Shown one piece after another: positions 16,901 to 25,380 of a DNA stretch of 45,651 bases. The stretch is from JAVMKJ01 sp031732875 (GTDB lineage: Bacteria; Pseudomonadota; Gammaproteobacteria; Competibacterales; Competibacteraceae): positions 1 through 45,651 of the forward strand of contig JAVMKL010000030.1 of the NCBI GenBank assembly GCA_031732875.1. The letters are read 5' to 3'. The notes beneath the pieces were generated by a model, which had not been told where the DNA came from, ran no database searches, and was given only the letters and a program-made list of their open reading frames with translations. Each line of letters begins with the position of its first letter. Positions within the stretch are counted from its first letter, which is position 1. The position numbers and the translations under genes were made by a program.

Positions 16901-19900
16901 CGACAGGCGCCTTCGGAAATTGCACCACCCGGGTCGGCGCCGGAAACCGTCTGGGTTCGACGAACCGGCGAAGCCGGTTCGCACGCCCTTCGGTCGCGGT
17001 CCCGTTCAGATAGGCCAGCATGACGCTTTCCTGAACCTGGAGAAAATGCCGCATGGTTTCCTGATAGGAGACCAGCATTGATTCCCGTCCGCTCACATCC
17101 ACAACGTATTCGGATTCGCCCTCGACCGCCGGAGTGATCTGTTGCTCCTCCCGGGGTAGTAGCGGATTGTCTGTCATAGTGACGTTCTCCCACATGATTT
17201 GGGTTGTCTGTCTGCTGGATAGGACGGCATCGCCGACTTCGGAAACGTCTTGCTTCCTCTGCCGGCGTTGCTCGACCTCTTCCAGGGTCAGGGGCTGAGT
17301 TGGCGATTCATTAATGGGGCGGGCACCACTGCCGTTCAACAGCCAGACATGGGCCGGATAGAGCGGCTTGCCGCCGTCGCGCTCGAGTTCGTCTCGCTTG
17401 AGTTCCCGGCAATCCCGATTCTCGAATAGAGGCATGAGGTCGAGCGCCACACCCTCGGCAAACAAAGCCCCCATCCCTTTCAACAACCCCTTGAGCCCTC
17501 CTTCCTGATCGTCCAAGCGCACCACCCGATACGGCCGGTCCGCCAGAATTTGCTCCGTCAGCCCTTCGACGACGTTCTTGGGTCCCACTCCCAGGAACAC
17601 GCGCGCGCCTGCCGCATACATCGCCTCGATTTCGGCAAGGAACTCCACCGGCCTACCCAGATGCTCGGCCAACACTTGGCGCAATTCGGTGGGATCCTCG
17701 GCATGGGGTTGCGCGGTGGTATTGGAGTACACCGGAAATCTTGCCGGTCGCATCTCGACCGTGGCCATGAATCGCGCCAGCGCATCGCGAGCCGGAGCCA
17801 CGATCGGCGAGTGGAAGGCGGCACCTACGGGAAGGCGCTGTGCCTTGATCCCGTTGTCGTTGAACTCCTTGACCACCGCCTCGATGGCGGAACGCGGGCC
17901 CGAGAGTATGGTCTGCCGGGGAGCGTTGTGGTTGGCCACGCAGACATCCGCAAATTGCCGAACCGCATTCTCAGCCTCCTCTCGACTCACCGGGACCGCC
18001 GCCATGGTACCCAAATCCTTGCCGGCGGCGGCCTCCACGATGAAGCGGCCGCGCGCCTCGGAAAGGCGAAGCAGATCCTCGAGTGTCAACACTCCGGCGG
18101 CATACAGAGCCACATATTCGCCATAGCTGTGACCACCCGCCATATCCGCCTTCAAGCCCAAGCGCTGCAAGAGATGCCATAATCCGACCTCTACCGCGCC
18201 CAAGGCGGGTTGGGCAATCTCCGTGCGGGTCAGTCGGGCCAGCGCCGCCGCTTCTTCCTCGGCCGCATACAGGCCCGGAGGGTAGATCAGCCGACTCAAT
18301 CGGGTTCCGGGGCCCACGCTGCAACCGAGCTGGGCCTCCAGAACTGCGTCGGCCTGTTCCAAAACCCTTGGAATATCGGGAAAATTAACCGCCACCCGCC
18401 TTAACATATTGGGGTACTGGGAACCCTGCCCGGCAAATAGAAGCGCGAGCTTGCCGGTTCTGGCCAAGGGCTCGGCTGAATAGAACGCACCCGGCGGCAA
18501 GGGCTTTCCGGCATCCTCGAGATGTGCGATAAACCGCTCGATCTGCAGCACCAGATCGTCTTTTTCGCTGACAACGAGCGCGGCCGCGACACCCGCCGAC
18601 GGCAGGCCGCGCGCCAACGTAAAGGCCAAATCCCGCAACCGAGGTCTGGCGCCGGCCTGCAACGCGGCCAGCAATTGCTTGAGAGCGTTCACCAAACCCC
18701 GACGGTCCGAGGCCCGCCAAACCAGCAACTCCGCAGGCCACCGATCCTGGGCCGCCGGCACCCGCCAGTCCAGGTAATTCCCCTGGTATTCTTCAAGAGT
18801 CACGTGGAAATTGGTACCACCAAAACCGAAGGCGCTAACCGCCGCCCGCCGGGGATAGTCCCGCCGTCCTACCCAGGGTTTGGCTTCCCGCAGCAAATAC
18901 AGGGGACAGTCGGGGTCGGCGATCTTGGGATTCTGCTGGGTAACATTGCTGTGGGGTGGCAATATCCTGTGGTACAGCGCAAGGGTGGCCTTGATCATTC
19001 CGGCGATCCCAGCGGTGGCCTTGGTGTGGCCGATCAGGGTTTTTGCCGAACCGATGACGCTCTGCTTGGGCCGAGCTCCGGCCTCCGCCAGCAGCCGAGT
19101 CACCGTTTCCAATTCGGCGGTATCACCGGCGACGGTACCGGTGCCGTGGGCTTCGAAGAGACCCACGGTTGCCGGCGAATAGCCCGCCTTTTCGTAGGCC
19201 CGGCGCAGAGCGCGAAGCTGCCCGTCCGGATGGGGCGCCGTCATGCTGCGGGCACGGCCATCGCTGGACCCACCGATGCCCTTGATCACCGCATAGATGC
19301 AATCGCCGTCCCGCTCGGCATCAACCAGGCGTTTCATGGCCACCATCGCGATGCCCTCGGAGATCACGATGCCGTCGGCGCTGGTGTCGAAAGTACTGCA
19401 GCGTCCCCGGGGAGATAACGCCTGTGCTTTGCTGAAGCACAGGTAACCAAATGGCCCCTGCACCGTGTCCACGCCGCCGGCGATTACCATGTCGCTGCGC
19501 CCGTCCTCAAGTTCGACGACCCCTTGGTAGACAGCCGTCAGGGAGGAGGCGCAGGCAGCATCCACGGTATAATTCACGCCACCGAAATCAAACCGGTTTG
19601 CCGCACGTCCGGCAGCCACGTTCAACAGAATGCCGGCGAAGCTATCCTCGGTCCATTTGGGCAGGCGCGCGGCCAGATCGGCAGGCAGTTCGCCCTCGAA
19701 ACGCGGGGTTTCCGCCCTGACCGCATACTGGGCCCCGACATCACCGGCACCACCGCTGGCGCCCAGTATTACCGATACCTTCTCGCGATCGTAGTCGCGG
19801 TCGAAATAGCCGGCATCGTCGAGGGTTTGCCGCAGCACTTCCAAAGTCATCAATTGCAGGGGATCGATCGCCTTGACGGCCTTGGGCGGCAACCCGTAGC

Positions 19901-22172
19901 GCAGCGGGTCAAAAGGCATATCATCCAGGAAACCGCCCCACTTCGAATAAATCTTGTCATCGGCATGGCGGTCGGGATCGAAGTACAGGCGCCAGTCCCA
20001 GCGCTCGCGGGGAATTTCGGTGATGGCGTCGACCTTGTCGAGAAGATTGTCCCAATATTCTCCCAACGACCCGGCCTTAGGAAATGCGCAGCCGATGCCG
20101 ACGATGGCGATATCGGCCGGCTTGGACCGCGGTGTTACCGCCGGCGATTCAATCAATCCTTCCGCCCGATTCCTCAGATAGTCACCGACCGCGCCGCTGG
20201 TCGCCTGATGCAAGTCGGCCACACTGTGGAGCGCATCCACCAGGGTAGCGACCTGACCCACCATGTACATACCGTCGCGGTGCTGTCGCTCGGGAGGAAC
20301 GGTTTGCAACCGTCCGCTCTGCCCGTCCCGTTCCAAGGCTTTGCTGGCAAGCCGCAAGCGGCCAAGATTCAAATCCTCCAGCGCATCGCGGATTTCGTCG
20401 GCGTTCTTGCCCTCGACCCGCAGTTTTTTCTTGAGAGCGAGGAATTCCTCCGCAAACGGGGTTTTGGCGCAACGGCTGGCATGACCGGTACCCGTCTCCA
20501 GACTTACCGTGTCCCGGCAGGCCAGCACCTCTTGCTGGAAAGCGGACACAATCGAGCCGCTGCTCACGATTTCCCGGGTGACCAGATAGGCGCTCCCCAT
20601 CAAAATCCCCACTTTGACGCCCAATGCGCCGAGGGGCGCCGTCAGGGCCGCCACCATCGCCGCCGACCGGGTATCGTGAATGCCTCCAGCAAAAAGAACG
20701 TGAATATCCGCCGCCACCTTGCGATCGCGCACGGTATCCAACAGGGTTTGCACCATGGTATCCCAAAGCACGAAGCTGGACAGCGGACCAATATGCCCGC
20801 CGCACTCCCGCCCCTCGAATACGAAGCGTCGCGCTCCCTGCTCCAGAAACAAGGTCAGCAAGCGCGGCGAAGGCACATGCAGATAGCTGGGTATCCCCGC
20901 TTGCTCCAAGACCAGCGCCTGATCCGGGCGTCCCCCGGCAATAATCGCGAAAGCCGGCCGGAAAGGCCGGCTTAGGGTCACCTGCTCCCGCAGCAGGTCG
21001 GCGGGGGCGAATCCGAGCAGCCCTATCCCCCAGGGTTTGCCCGCCAGCCGGCGAGTGGTTTCCTCGAGCAGGGTCGTAACCGCCTCACCGCGCATCAACG
21101 CCAGGGCCAGCATGGGCAAACCACCCGCGTCGGCCACCGCCTCGGCGAAACCGGGGGTATCGCTCACCCGCGTCATCGGACCTTGCACGATGGGATGGCG
21201 CGTTCCGTGCGACTCGGCCAGCGGCGAATCTTGCCCGAGGCTTGGGAAGTTCTTGGCCATGATCAGATGCCCGCGACAGGCTTTGTCCAGAGCTCGCAAC
21301 ACGGCGGCAACGTTACCGTACCGTTTCGCCCAATCCGCGGCAAACGTCACGTCCTGACCAAGCGGCATGAGGTGGTACTGTGGATTCTCCCATCCTGCTG
21401 CATCGATGCAACGTTGCAGGATCTCGGCAAAAGCCAGTTGATGCGCCTCTTCCTTCAGCAGCTTGAGGGTTTGATAACCCGGGCGCTCGAACAACCGCAC
21501 GTAACGACCGTTGGCGGGATCCCCAATCAGAGTGGTTTCGTTGCCTGCCAGACCCTCGAGCAAAGGCTGCAACCGATCCTTGAGGACCGACTCCTTCATC
21601 AGCAGTAATTGATTGTCCAGCACCACCCCGGCCGCGCCCGCAGCAAAACAGGCGCTGGCGCTGTGCAGTCCGATGCCACCACGCACATAAACCGGCTTAT
21701 CCTGGCTCTCGAGCAACTTCTGCAACAGGATAAAACAGGTTTCCTCGCCCACCGCGCCGCCTGCCTCGTGTCCCTTGACGATGCAGCCATCGCAGCCGGC
21801 AACGATTTCCCTAAACTCGGGCTGCCAAGCGGACAGCTCCAATAACACGTTTCCGCCGGCGGATCGAAAGGCATGCAGGGTTTCCCGGCACCGGTCGGCC
21901 AAGTCTGATTCGACGATTAACCACCGCAACCCGGTTTGGATACGGGCAAGGATATCGTCAAACAAATCCTGCGGGCTTGCCGTTCCCAACTTGACCCCAT
22001 AGGGGTTGCCAGCATACTTCGCCAGCTTATCCAAACCCGCGACTACCGTCTGTCCGTCCCTATGCCATTCCCCGTTAAAAACGCCGATTCCCCCAGCCCG
22101 ACTGGCAGCAATTGCAAGTGCTGGATCAGCGTGTCCCATAGGGGTGTATACCAAAAACCGAAAAGCATGCAT
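13920..22172 (-). CDS. PUFA/secondary-lipid synthase: NPD-NPD-KS-AT-ACP-KR-DH
   Basis: A 2750-aa megasynthase. Two FMN-dependent 2-nitropropane dioxygenase-like (PfaD-type enoyl reductase) domains lead: the first (about 1-260) has KGHEAGG near 137, the second (about 320-630) has HPIVQGPM and ECGGHIGP near 458. Then come KS (VDAACASSL Cys near 873, EAHGTGT near 1006, GHTKATAG near 1048), AT (GHSYGEY, Ser 1349), a Pro/Ala linker, one ACP (LGIDSIKRVEI, Ser near 1845), KR with TGGARGIT near 2154, a PUFA-type Lys/Arg-rich insert and Ser 2329 with DYAAAN, and a hot-dog DH (HTLDDVPVFP near 2490; FDPGIVDSAPQ). All reductive activities for a fully or partly reduced chain are present except chain release. 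A 26-codon upstream extension is possible, but GAGGAA sits 6 nt before ATG 22172, so that start is chosen. Confidence 0.9.
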   Translation of the reverse strand: MHAFRFLVYTPMGHADPALAIAASRAGGIGVFNGEWHRDGQTVVAGLDKLAKYAGNPYGVKLGTASPQDLFDDILARIQTGLRWLIVESDLADRCRETLHAFRSAGGNVLLELSAWQPEFREIVAGCDGCIVKGHEAGGAVGEETCFILLQKLLESQDKPVYVRGGIGLHSASACFAAGAAGVVLDNQLLLMKESVLKDRLQPLLEGLAGNETTLIGDPANGRYVRLFERPGYQTLKLLKEEAHQLAFAEILQRCIDAAGWENPQYHLMPLGQDVTFAADWAKRYGNVAAVLRALDKACRGHLIMAKNFPSLGQDSPLAESHGTRHPIVQGPMTRVSDTPGFAEAVADAGGLPMLALALMRGEAVTTLLEETTRRLAGKPWGIGLLGFAPADLLREQVTLSRPFRPAFAIIAGGRPDQALVLEQAGIPSYLHVPSPRLLTLFLEQGARRFVFEGRECGGHIGPLSSFVLWDTMVQTLLDTVRDRKVAADIHVLFAGGIHDTRSAAMVAALTAPLGALGVKVGILMGSAYLVTREIVSSGSIVSAFQQEVLACRDTVSLETGTGHASRCAKTPFAEEFLALKKKLRVEGKNADEIRDALEDLNLGRLRLASKALERDGQSGRLQTVPPERQHRDGMYMVGQVATLVDALHSVADLHQATSGAVGDYLRNRAEGLIESPAVTPRSKPADIAIVGIGCAFPKAGSLGEYWDNLLDKVDAITEIPRERWDWRLYFDPDRHADDKIYSKWGGFLDDMPFDPLRYGLPPKAVKAIDPLQLMTLEVLRQTLDDAGYFDRDYDREKVSVILGASGGAGDVGAQYAVRAETPRFEGELPADLAARLPKWTEDSFAGILLNVAAGRAANRFDFGGVNYTVDAACASSLTAVYQGVVELEDGRSDMVIAGGVDTVQGPFGYLCFSKAQALSPRGRCSTFDTSADGIVISEGIAMVAMKRLVDAERDGDCIYAVIKGIGGSSDGRARSMTAPHPDGQLRALRRAYEKAGYSPATVGLFEAHGTGTVAGDTAELETVTRLLAEAGARPKQSVIGSAKTLIGHTKATAGIAGMIKATLALYHRILPPHSNVTQQNPKIADPDCPLYLLREAKPWVGRRDYPRRAAVSAFGFGGTNFHVTLEEYQGNYLDWRVPAAQDRWPAELLVWRASDRRGLVNALKQLLAALQAGARPRLRDLAFTLARGLPSAGVAAALVVSEKDDLVLQIERFIAHLEDAGKPLPPGAFYSAEPLARTGKLALLFAGQGSQYPNMLRRVAVNFPDIPRVLEQADAVLEAQLGCSVGPGTRLSRLIYPPGLYAAEEEAAALARLTRTEIAQPALGAVEVGLWHLLQRLGLKADMAGGHSYGEYVALYAAGVLTLEDLLRLSEARGRFIVEAAAGKDLGTMAAVPVSREEAENAVRQFADVCVANHNAPRQTILSGPRSAIEAVVKEFNDNGIKAQRLPVGAAFHSPIVAPARDALARFMATVEMRPARFPVYSNTTAQPHAEDPTELRQVLAEHLGRPVEFLAEIEAMYAAGARVFLGVGPKNVVEGLTEQILADRPYRVVRLDDQEGGLKGLLKGMGALFAEGVALDLMPLFENRDCRELKRDELERDGGKPLYPAHVWLLNGSGARPINESPTQPLTLEEVEQRRQRKQDVSEVGDAVLSSRQTTQIMWENVTMTDNPLLPREEQQITPAVEGESEYVVDVSGRESMLVSYQETMRHFLQVQESVMLAYLNGTATEGRANRLRRFVEPRRFPAPTRVVQFPKAPVESPLAAPAPAERKPVKSAPKATLAPASPQPLSIQPAATPQPPEAAPPGRPNTETITKLLLDIVEERTGYPRDMLALDQSMEADLGIDSIKRVEIVGILLKMLPEAFVKELGDAAGALNGQKTLQGMIDWLSAGAARTEAADRPFEQTGPRDLSESRASLPRYVMQARLESVDGIVLESLPAGVYVIADDEQGVGEALASLIREAGGTPVLARASDMADRQVLWETLAAVRGDAGPVRGFIHLLSLTAPPLQVGTPLAEWKAQVKRCIKSLYDVLRWLADDLCVGGRIVAASGLGGYFGRRATAKDSAGLAPQGGAVGLLKSLIEEWPSVRVKAVDLDGTLGPAENAGHILTELRLVGGRMEVGYPEGRRTIFVTEPASFGNTEDKDRRPGSDWVVLATGGARGITAEVLLELAAAGVTLVLVGRTPLPGPEDPELAVYRDTQDLRRYLVERARREKRSVKPADLERDLTRILRDREIATNLEDLRAAGARIDYRVADVRDEGQVATLLRDIGDRYGRLDGVVHGAGVIDDRLLIDKTPESWDQVFDTKVDSAFLLGNHLRSVGLKFLIFFTSVAGRYGNAGQTDYAAANEIVNRLAWQLHRQWQGKVKVAAINWGPWLATRNGTGMVSPETQRKFEAKGVILVDPEAGRRFFLDEVVRGGLDEVEVVAGAGPWEEHEAKVGALPGVVHSPEERVATYPLLANVSQTSGPRGEIILTRWLDRQVDGYLAQHTLDDVPVFPAAVALEMMAEAAASIWPGWSVNEISELRVLRGIRLREGRLSVEVVMLASSHGDADGFEARLELRPADGRGTAFYRATVHLGSTPLEPPSYQPPLSPAPTALTARYAYQHLLFHGPCLQTVTRFIGLDQDGVLVEVYPSDPRAWMVGVRFEKGWLFDPGIVDSAPQLALVWAHTVRGESALPNRFGRVRRYGDDPLELCHLHFRLHPHLTEHQVKADVALMDGAGRLRLFIEELECTSSPALNRLGGGWKGAIVV

Positions 22173-22206
22173 GCCAAGTTCCTCATTCTGCGGCAGACAG
22201 CTAGGC

Positions 22207-22240
22207 GCTACCCAATGCCTTCCAGTTGGCATTCGGTAGC
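22207..22240 (-). promoter_or_regulatory. Leader hairpin upstream of the large synthase
   Basis: A 13-bp inverted repeat with one mismatch (GCTACCCAATGCC / GGCATTCGGTAGC) and an 8-nt loop ends 34 nt before the synthase start. No T-run follows, so it may be an operator, an mRNA stability element or a translational control hairpin. Confidence 0.5.
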
Positions 22241-22412
22241 CGGTCCTCATAGTGTCTCGCCGAAAACCTTAGTCATCCGGCAGATGGGCAGGGATTAGGC
22301 CAGCAACTACGTGGTACCGGGCCATTCACTCCAGACTTTTCCATCAGACACTAATTACAAATACCAGATAACGGATGGAATAATTAATCCGTCAGCGGTA
22401 CGAAAAAATCAT

Positions 22413-22955
22413 TCAGTTATCCGATTCTTTAGCCAATGGATCAACTTCTCGGTTAGCAGGATCGGATTGCAAACTTTCCACTTTTGCGAGCTTATCCATA
22501 GTAGTTTTCAGCGTTGCTTCCAAGTGGTTCAGGCGCTGTTCCAATTGTTCCTTATAGCGCGTGATTTCTTTGGGGCTGCTGGCAGCGGTGACATCCTGCA
22601 TCGTAACCCCGGCACCTTGACCGCGGCGTTGAGACAGCAACTGCTTCAAGCGCGGAAACTGTTCGAGCTTGCCCTCGCCCCCCCCCTCACCGCCCCGCCC
22701 CACCTGACCACCAAGCAGCTTGGCTAACAGCGGCCGCTTAGCCGCACCGCCCTCCCCCTCACCGGAGGATTGCCGGCGCTCGGCCAATAGTTTCAGCAAC
22801 TTTGCCCGACCCTCTTTCCCTTGTCCCAGTTTTTCGATTGCCCTCGGAGCGATGGAATTCTCAGTTTCATTACCTGAAGATTCTGATCGTGCCACACGCT
22901 TGCTGCGCAAAGCCTGTAATTTTTCCCTGCGCTTGATGGCATCATCGTCTGACAT
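22413..22955 (-). CDS. Leu/Arg-repeat, predicted coiled-coil protein of unknown function
   Basis: The 180-aa product is not a family I recognise. It is highly charged. A basic N-terminus (DDDAIKRREKLQALRSKRVAR) precedes three similar short helical units (AKLLKLLAERR, PLLAKLLGGQ, LKQLLSQRR) separated by Gly/Glu-rich linkers. A C-terminal heptad-like helix (EQLEQRLNHLEATLKTTMDKLAKVESL, about residues 130-165, in two parts) suggests oligomerisation. There is no signal peptide or membrane span. ATG 22955 is chosen because AGAGAGGTG precedes it; the frame extends upstream but the extension reads through AT-rich non-coding DNA. It is the first gene of the synthase transcript, 240 bp before the large enzyme, so a scaffold, granule-associated or regulatory role in that locus is possible but unproven. 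Confidence 0.65.
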   Translation of the reverse strand: MSDDDAIKRREKLQALRSKRVARSESSGNETENSIAPRAIEKLGQGKEGRAKLLKLLAERRQSSGEGEGGAAKRPLLAKLLGGQVGRGGEGGGEGKLEQFPRLKQLLSQRRGQGAGVTMQDVTAASSPKEITRYKEQLEQRLNHLEATLKTTMDKLAKVESLQSDPANREVDPLAKESDN

Positions 22956-23434
22956 TGTAATCACCTCTCTGAAATAGTTTGGCTGGCGAGACGTGGCCTC
23001 GATCTCTATATGGCATATAAAATAAAGCCAATAAAGGTACAACGACCATTCATTAGAAAAAAGTCTAATCAGATCCGGATGAGGACAACAAAATTGCCGT
23101 GATAAACACGGCAACAATCGAACCTTAATCTCCAATCATCAATCTATTATAGTTATCAATGAGGGTAACGGCAATTTTTTACAACTAACTGATTTATAAA
23201 TAATATTTTAGAATAGCATAACTCTGACCTAGTGGCTAAATAAATATTTATTAATCATAACAAATTGATTTACTTATTTATTTATTATATGAACCCCAAA
23301 TAATTTATGGTAGTCTCACTTAATTTCCGTGATGAACCTACCCGTTGTTGAGGCTGTCGATTCCACACATCTTGATGGCAGGAGCCACTGCCCCTATCTG
23401 AAGGGGTAGGTCAAGGTGCGGTAAGGCGCGTAAG
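22956..23434. other. AT-rich intergenic region upstream of the lipid locus
   Basis: No gene is seen in this 480-bp stretch. It is strongly AT-rich at about 23130-23330, with many TTATTTAT and ATAAATA runs, unlike the GC-rich surroundings. It should contain the promoter that drives the minus-strand lipid locus and is the kind of DNA bound by H-NS-like silencers. No confident -10/-35 pair can be fixed by eye. Confidence 0.5.
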
Positions 23435-23722
23435 GTGGATGTGATGACGGAGACGGCGGCGGCGGAATTGGGCGGTGCAAAGTTGGGGGACGCTCGACTG
23501 AGCCGACGGCTGATGCGAGTGGCGAAACGCCTGGGAGCGCAACTCGGCGCGAGTATGCTGGTCGCCTATAGTGGCTGGGCGGAAACCCAGGCGGCCTACC
23601 GGCTGCTGGCCCACGAGGATGTGGATTGAGCAACGGTGTTGACGCCGCACCGGGATTGTGGCGTCGAGCGAATGCGTTACTATCCGGTGGTGCTGTGCGT
23701 GCAGGGCAGTACGGAGTTTAGA
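23435..23722 (+). pseudogene. IS4/Tn5-like transposase, N-terminal fragment
   Basis: The frame encodes AAELGGAKLGDARLSRRLMRVAKRL and SGWAETQAAYRLLAHEDVD, the N-terminal DNA-binding domain typical of Tn5-type IS4 transposases. An in-frame TGA near 23627 interrupts it. The same frame then continues as LTPHRDCGVERMRYYPVVLCVQGSTEF before homology stops at about 23722, next to an inverted repeat. The catalytic DDE core is missing. Confidence 0.8.
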
Positions 23723-23724
23723 TT

Positions 23725-23815
23725 CAGGACTTTTATTTTATTACTACATATGGTACAAATACCATCAATAAAATGCTATATATGGTATAAGAACAGCCAA
23801 TAAGCGAAAGTCCTG
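23725..23815. repeat. Small inverted-repeat element (MITE-like)
   Basis: CAGGACTTT at 23725-23733 is matched in inverse orientation by AAAGTCCTG at 23807-23815, with a further AAGTCCTG copy at 23823-23830. Inside is the palindrome ATGGTA-CAAA-TACCAT at 23750-23765. The 90-bp AT-rich interior has no gene. It begins exactly where the IS4-like fragment ends. Confidence 0.4.
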
Positions 23816-23852
23816 GGATTATAAGTCCTGTCAATGATAACCCGTACAAATT

Positions 23853-25020
23853 TTAAGTGACTGGGAAGATGGTGTAGTTCCATCCGCCGTGAAGCTCCGC
23901 CCTTTGCATCCGAGCCCCGTTCAGTTCCTCATCGGTTACTTGGATGTCTTTGGGAGATGCTGGCATCGAGTTCGGCTTCGATTTTCAGTCCCGTTCAAGT
24001 GGTGGTGCTGGCGATCAATCTGACGATCACTTCGTAGCCATACAAAGGGTTGCCCCGCCAATTCATGGTGATACGACAGAACATGCGATGTTCGATCTCA
24101 TTACATTGGCTGGTTCCTGGCGGGAAATGGCATACCCAGATGCGCAACCCCGTTTGGTCAGCCAGCCGTTGCAGGGCCACTTTCCACAACCGGACCCGGG
24201 TGCCGTTGCTTCCGCCACCGCCCGCGGTCACCAGAAATTCCGTCGCATAAGGTCTCCACGGCAAATCCAACCGCGTCGTGATCGACGCCAACGCTCACTC
24301 AACCCCTGTTGACCGTCGGATCATAAACTCCTATAGGGATTCGCTTTTCCCAGCACCTGATCGACGAAGTCATAGACCCGCACCGACTCCGGTTCACCTT
24401 GAGAACACCATTCCCGTCCCCCGTTCTTGATGTCGCCGACGAGTTTCTTCTTCTTCGTATCGACCGACACCACCGGCTGCCTCCGGTTTTGAAAAGCCTC
24501 GACACGGCCATGGATTTACCAAAACTGCGCGTCTCGATCCGGATGCGCGGAACCCTCCTTGGTTTTCTGGTTGCTCTGAAGGCTATAACCCAACTCGTCC
24601 AGTAGCGACGCCACCGTCTGGTGGCTGAGGAAATAGCCCTGCTCGCCCAGCGCGGCTAGCCAGTTGCAGTGTGCTCCGACAGATCCAGCAGAGGGAGTTT
24701 TCGGGATCGCCGCGCGTCGTAGGTTCCACGAGCCTTTCCAGCGCCATGGACAATTCCGGCCAGGCCCTCGTCAGTGTCTTGCGACCGTTTCCCTTGTTCC
24801 GAATTCTGCTCGGCGGGCGGTTCGAGAAGTCCGGCCCTTTTTCCAAATCGCCTCGATACAGGGTGGTGCGTGACAGACCCGTGGCTTTTAGCCACGATGC
24901 TCCTCCTCCATAGCCCAGCGCCTCCGCTTCCACCGCTGCCCAGCGGCGCCTCTGCTCGTCCAGCACCTCCGACAAGCACTAAACTTCCGGCGAATTTGCT
25001 CGACGATATCCTCAATTACG
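23853..25020 (-). pseudogene. ISAzo13-family transposase, multiply frameshifted
   Basis: The minus strand can be read across frames as a nearly full-length ISAzo13-type transposase. The N-terminus has VLDEQRRRWAAVEAEALGYGG and ATGLSRTTLYRG. VEPTTRGDPENSL and LDELGYSLQSNQKT follow. QPVVSVDTKKKKLVGDIKNGG and VRVYDFVD carry the catalytic middle. GGGGSNGTRVRLWKVALQ and HFPPGTSQCNEIEHRMF carry the C-terminal part, and ELHGGWNYTIFPVT is the end. At least three frameshifts and several stops are needed to join these pieces, so the gene is dead. The total length of about 1.17 kb matches the family. Confidence 0.88.
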
Positions 25021-25070
25021 CCTGAGAATATCTTCAATCATTCGGTCAACTTGTTCGATTGATATCTTGA

Positions 25071-25270
25071 CAGACCCTTAGTCAGACGGTTAACACCCGC
25101 TTCGCAGAATGGGACAATCTGACCCAGTGGCAACAAAATCGCCGCTCGACCAGGCGCACGAACGGATTTTCCAAATATTTCGCTTGCTTGAAAACAGTTG
25201 TAGTTGGCTTACTACCCTTTGCTCTCGTCTCACCCCAGTTTGCGAAGCCCCTTGCCAGAGGAATCGTGCC
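25071..25270 (+). pseudogene. Transposase C-terminal remnant
   Basis: The plus strand encodes NTRFAEWDNLTQWQQNRR then STRRTNGFSK. After a shift near 25193 it continues in another frame as KQL-stop-LAYYPLLSSHPSLRSPLPEES. These segments resemble the C-terminus of a DDE transposase with a WQQ.RR.TRRTNGFSK signature. A TAG replaces an expected Trp codon. The family (possibly IS1-like) is uncertain. Confidence 0.5.
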
Positions 25271-25333
25271 ATTTAATTTTCATGACATTTATCAATTAGT
25301 TAAAAATCAGGGTGGGCATGACGTGTAGGCGAA

Positions 25334-25364
25334 TTGATATCCAGTTAAATCAACCTGTTATACT
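25334..25364 (+). promoter_or_regulatory. Probable sigma70 promoter for trpF
   Basis: An extended -10 (TG at 25356-25357, then TATACT at 25359-25364) lies 19 bp after TTGATA (25334-25339). It is about 110 bp upstream of the trpF start and is the best promoter candidate for the trpFBA-accD block. Confidence 0.5.
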
Positions 25365-25380
25365 GACATAGCACGATTGC

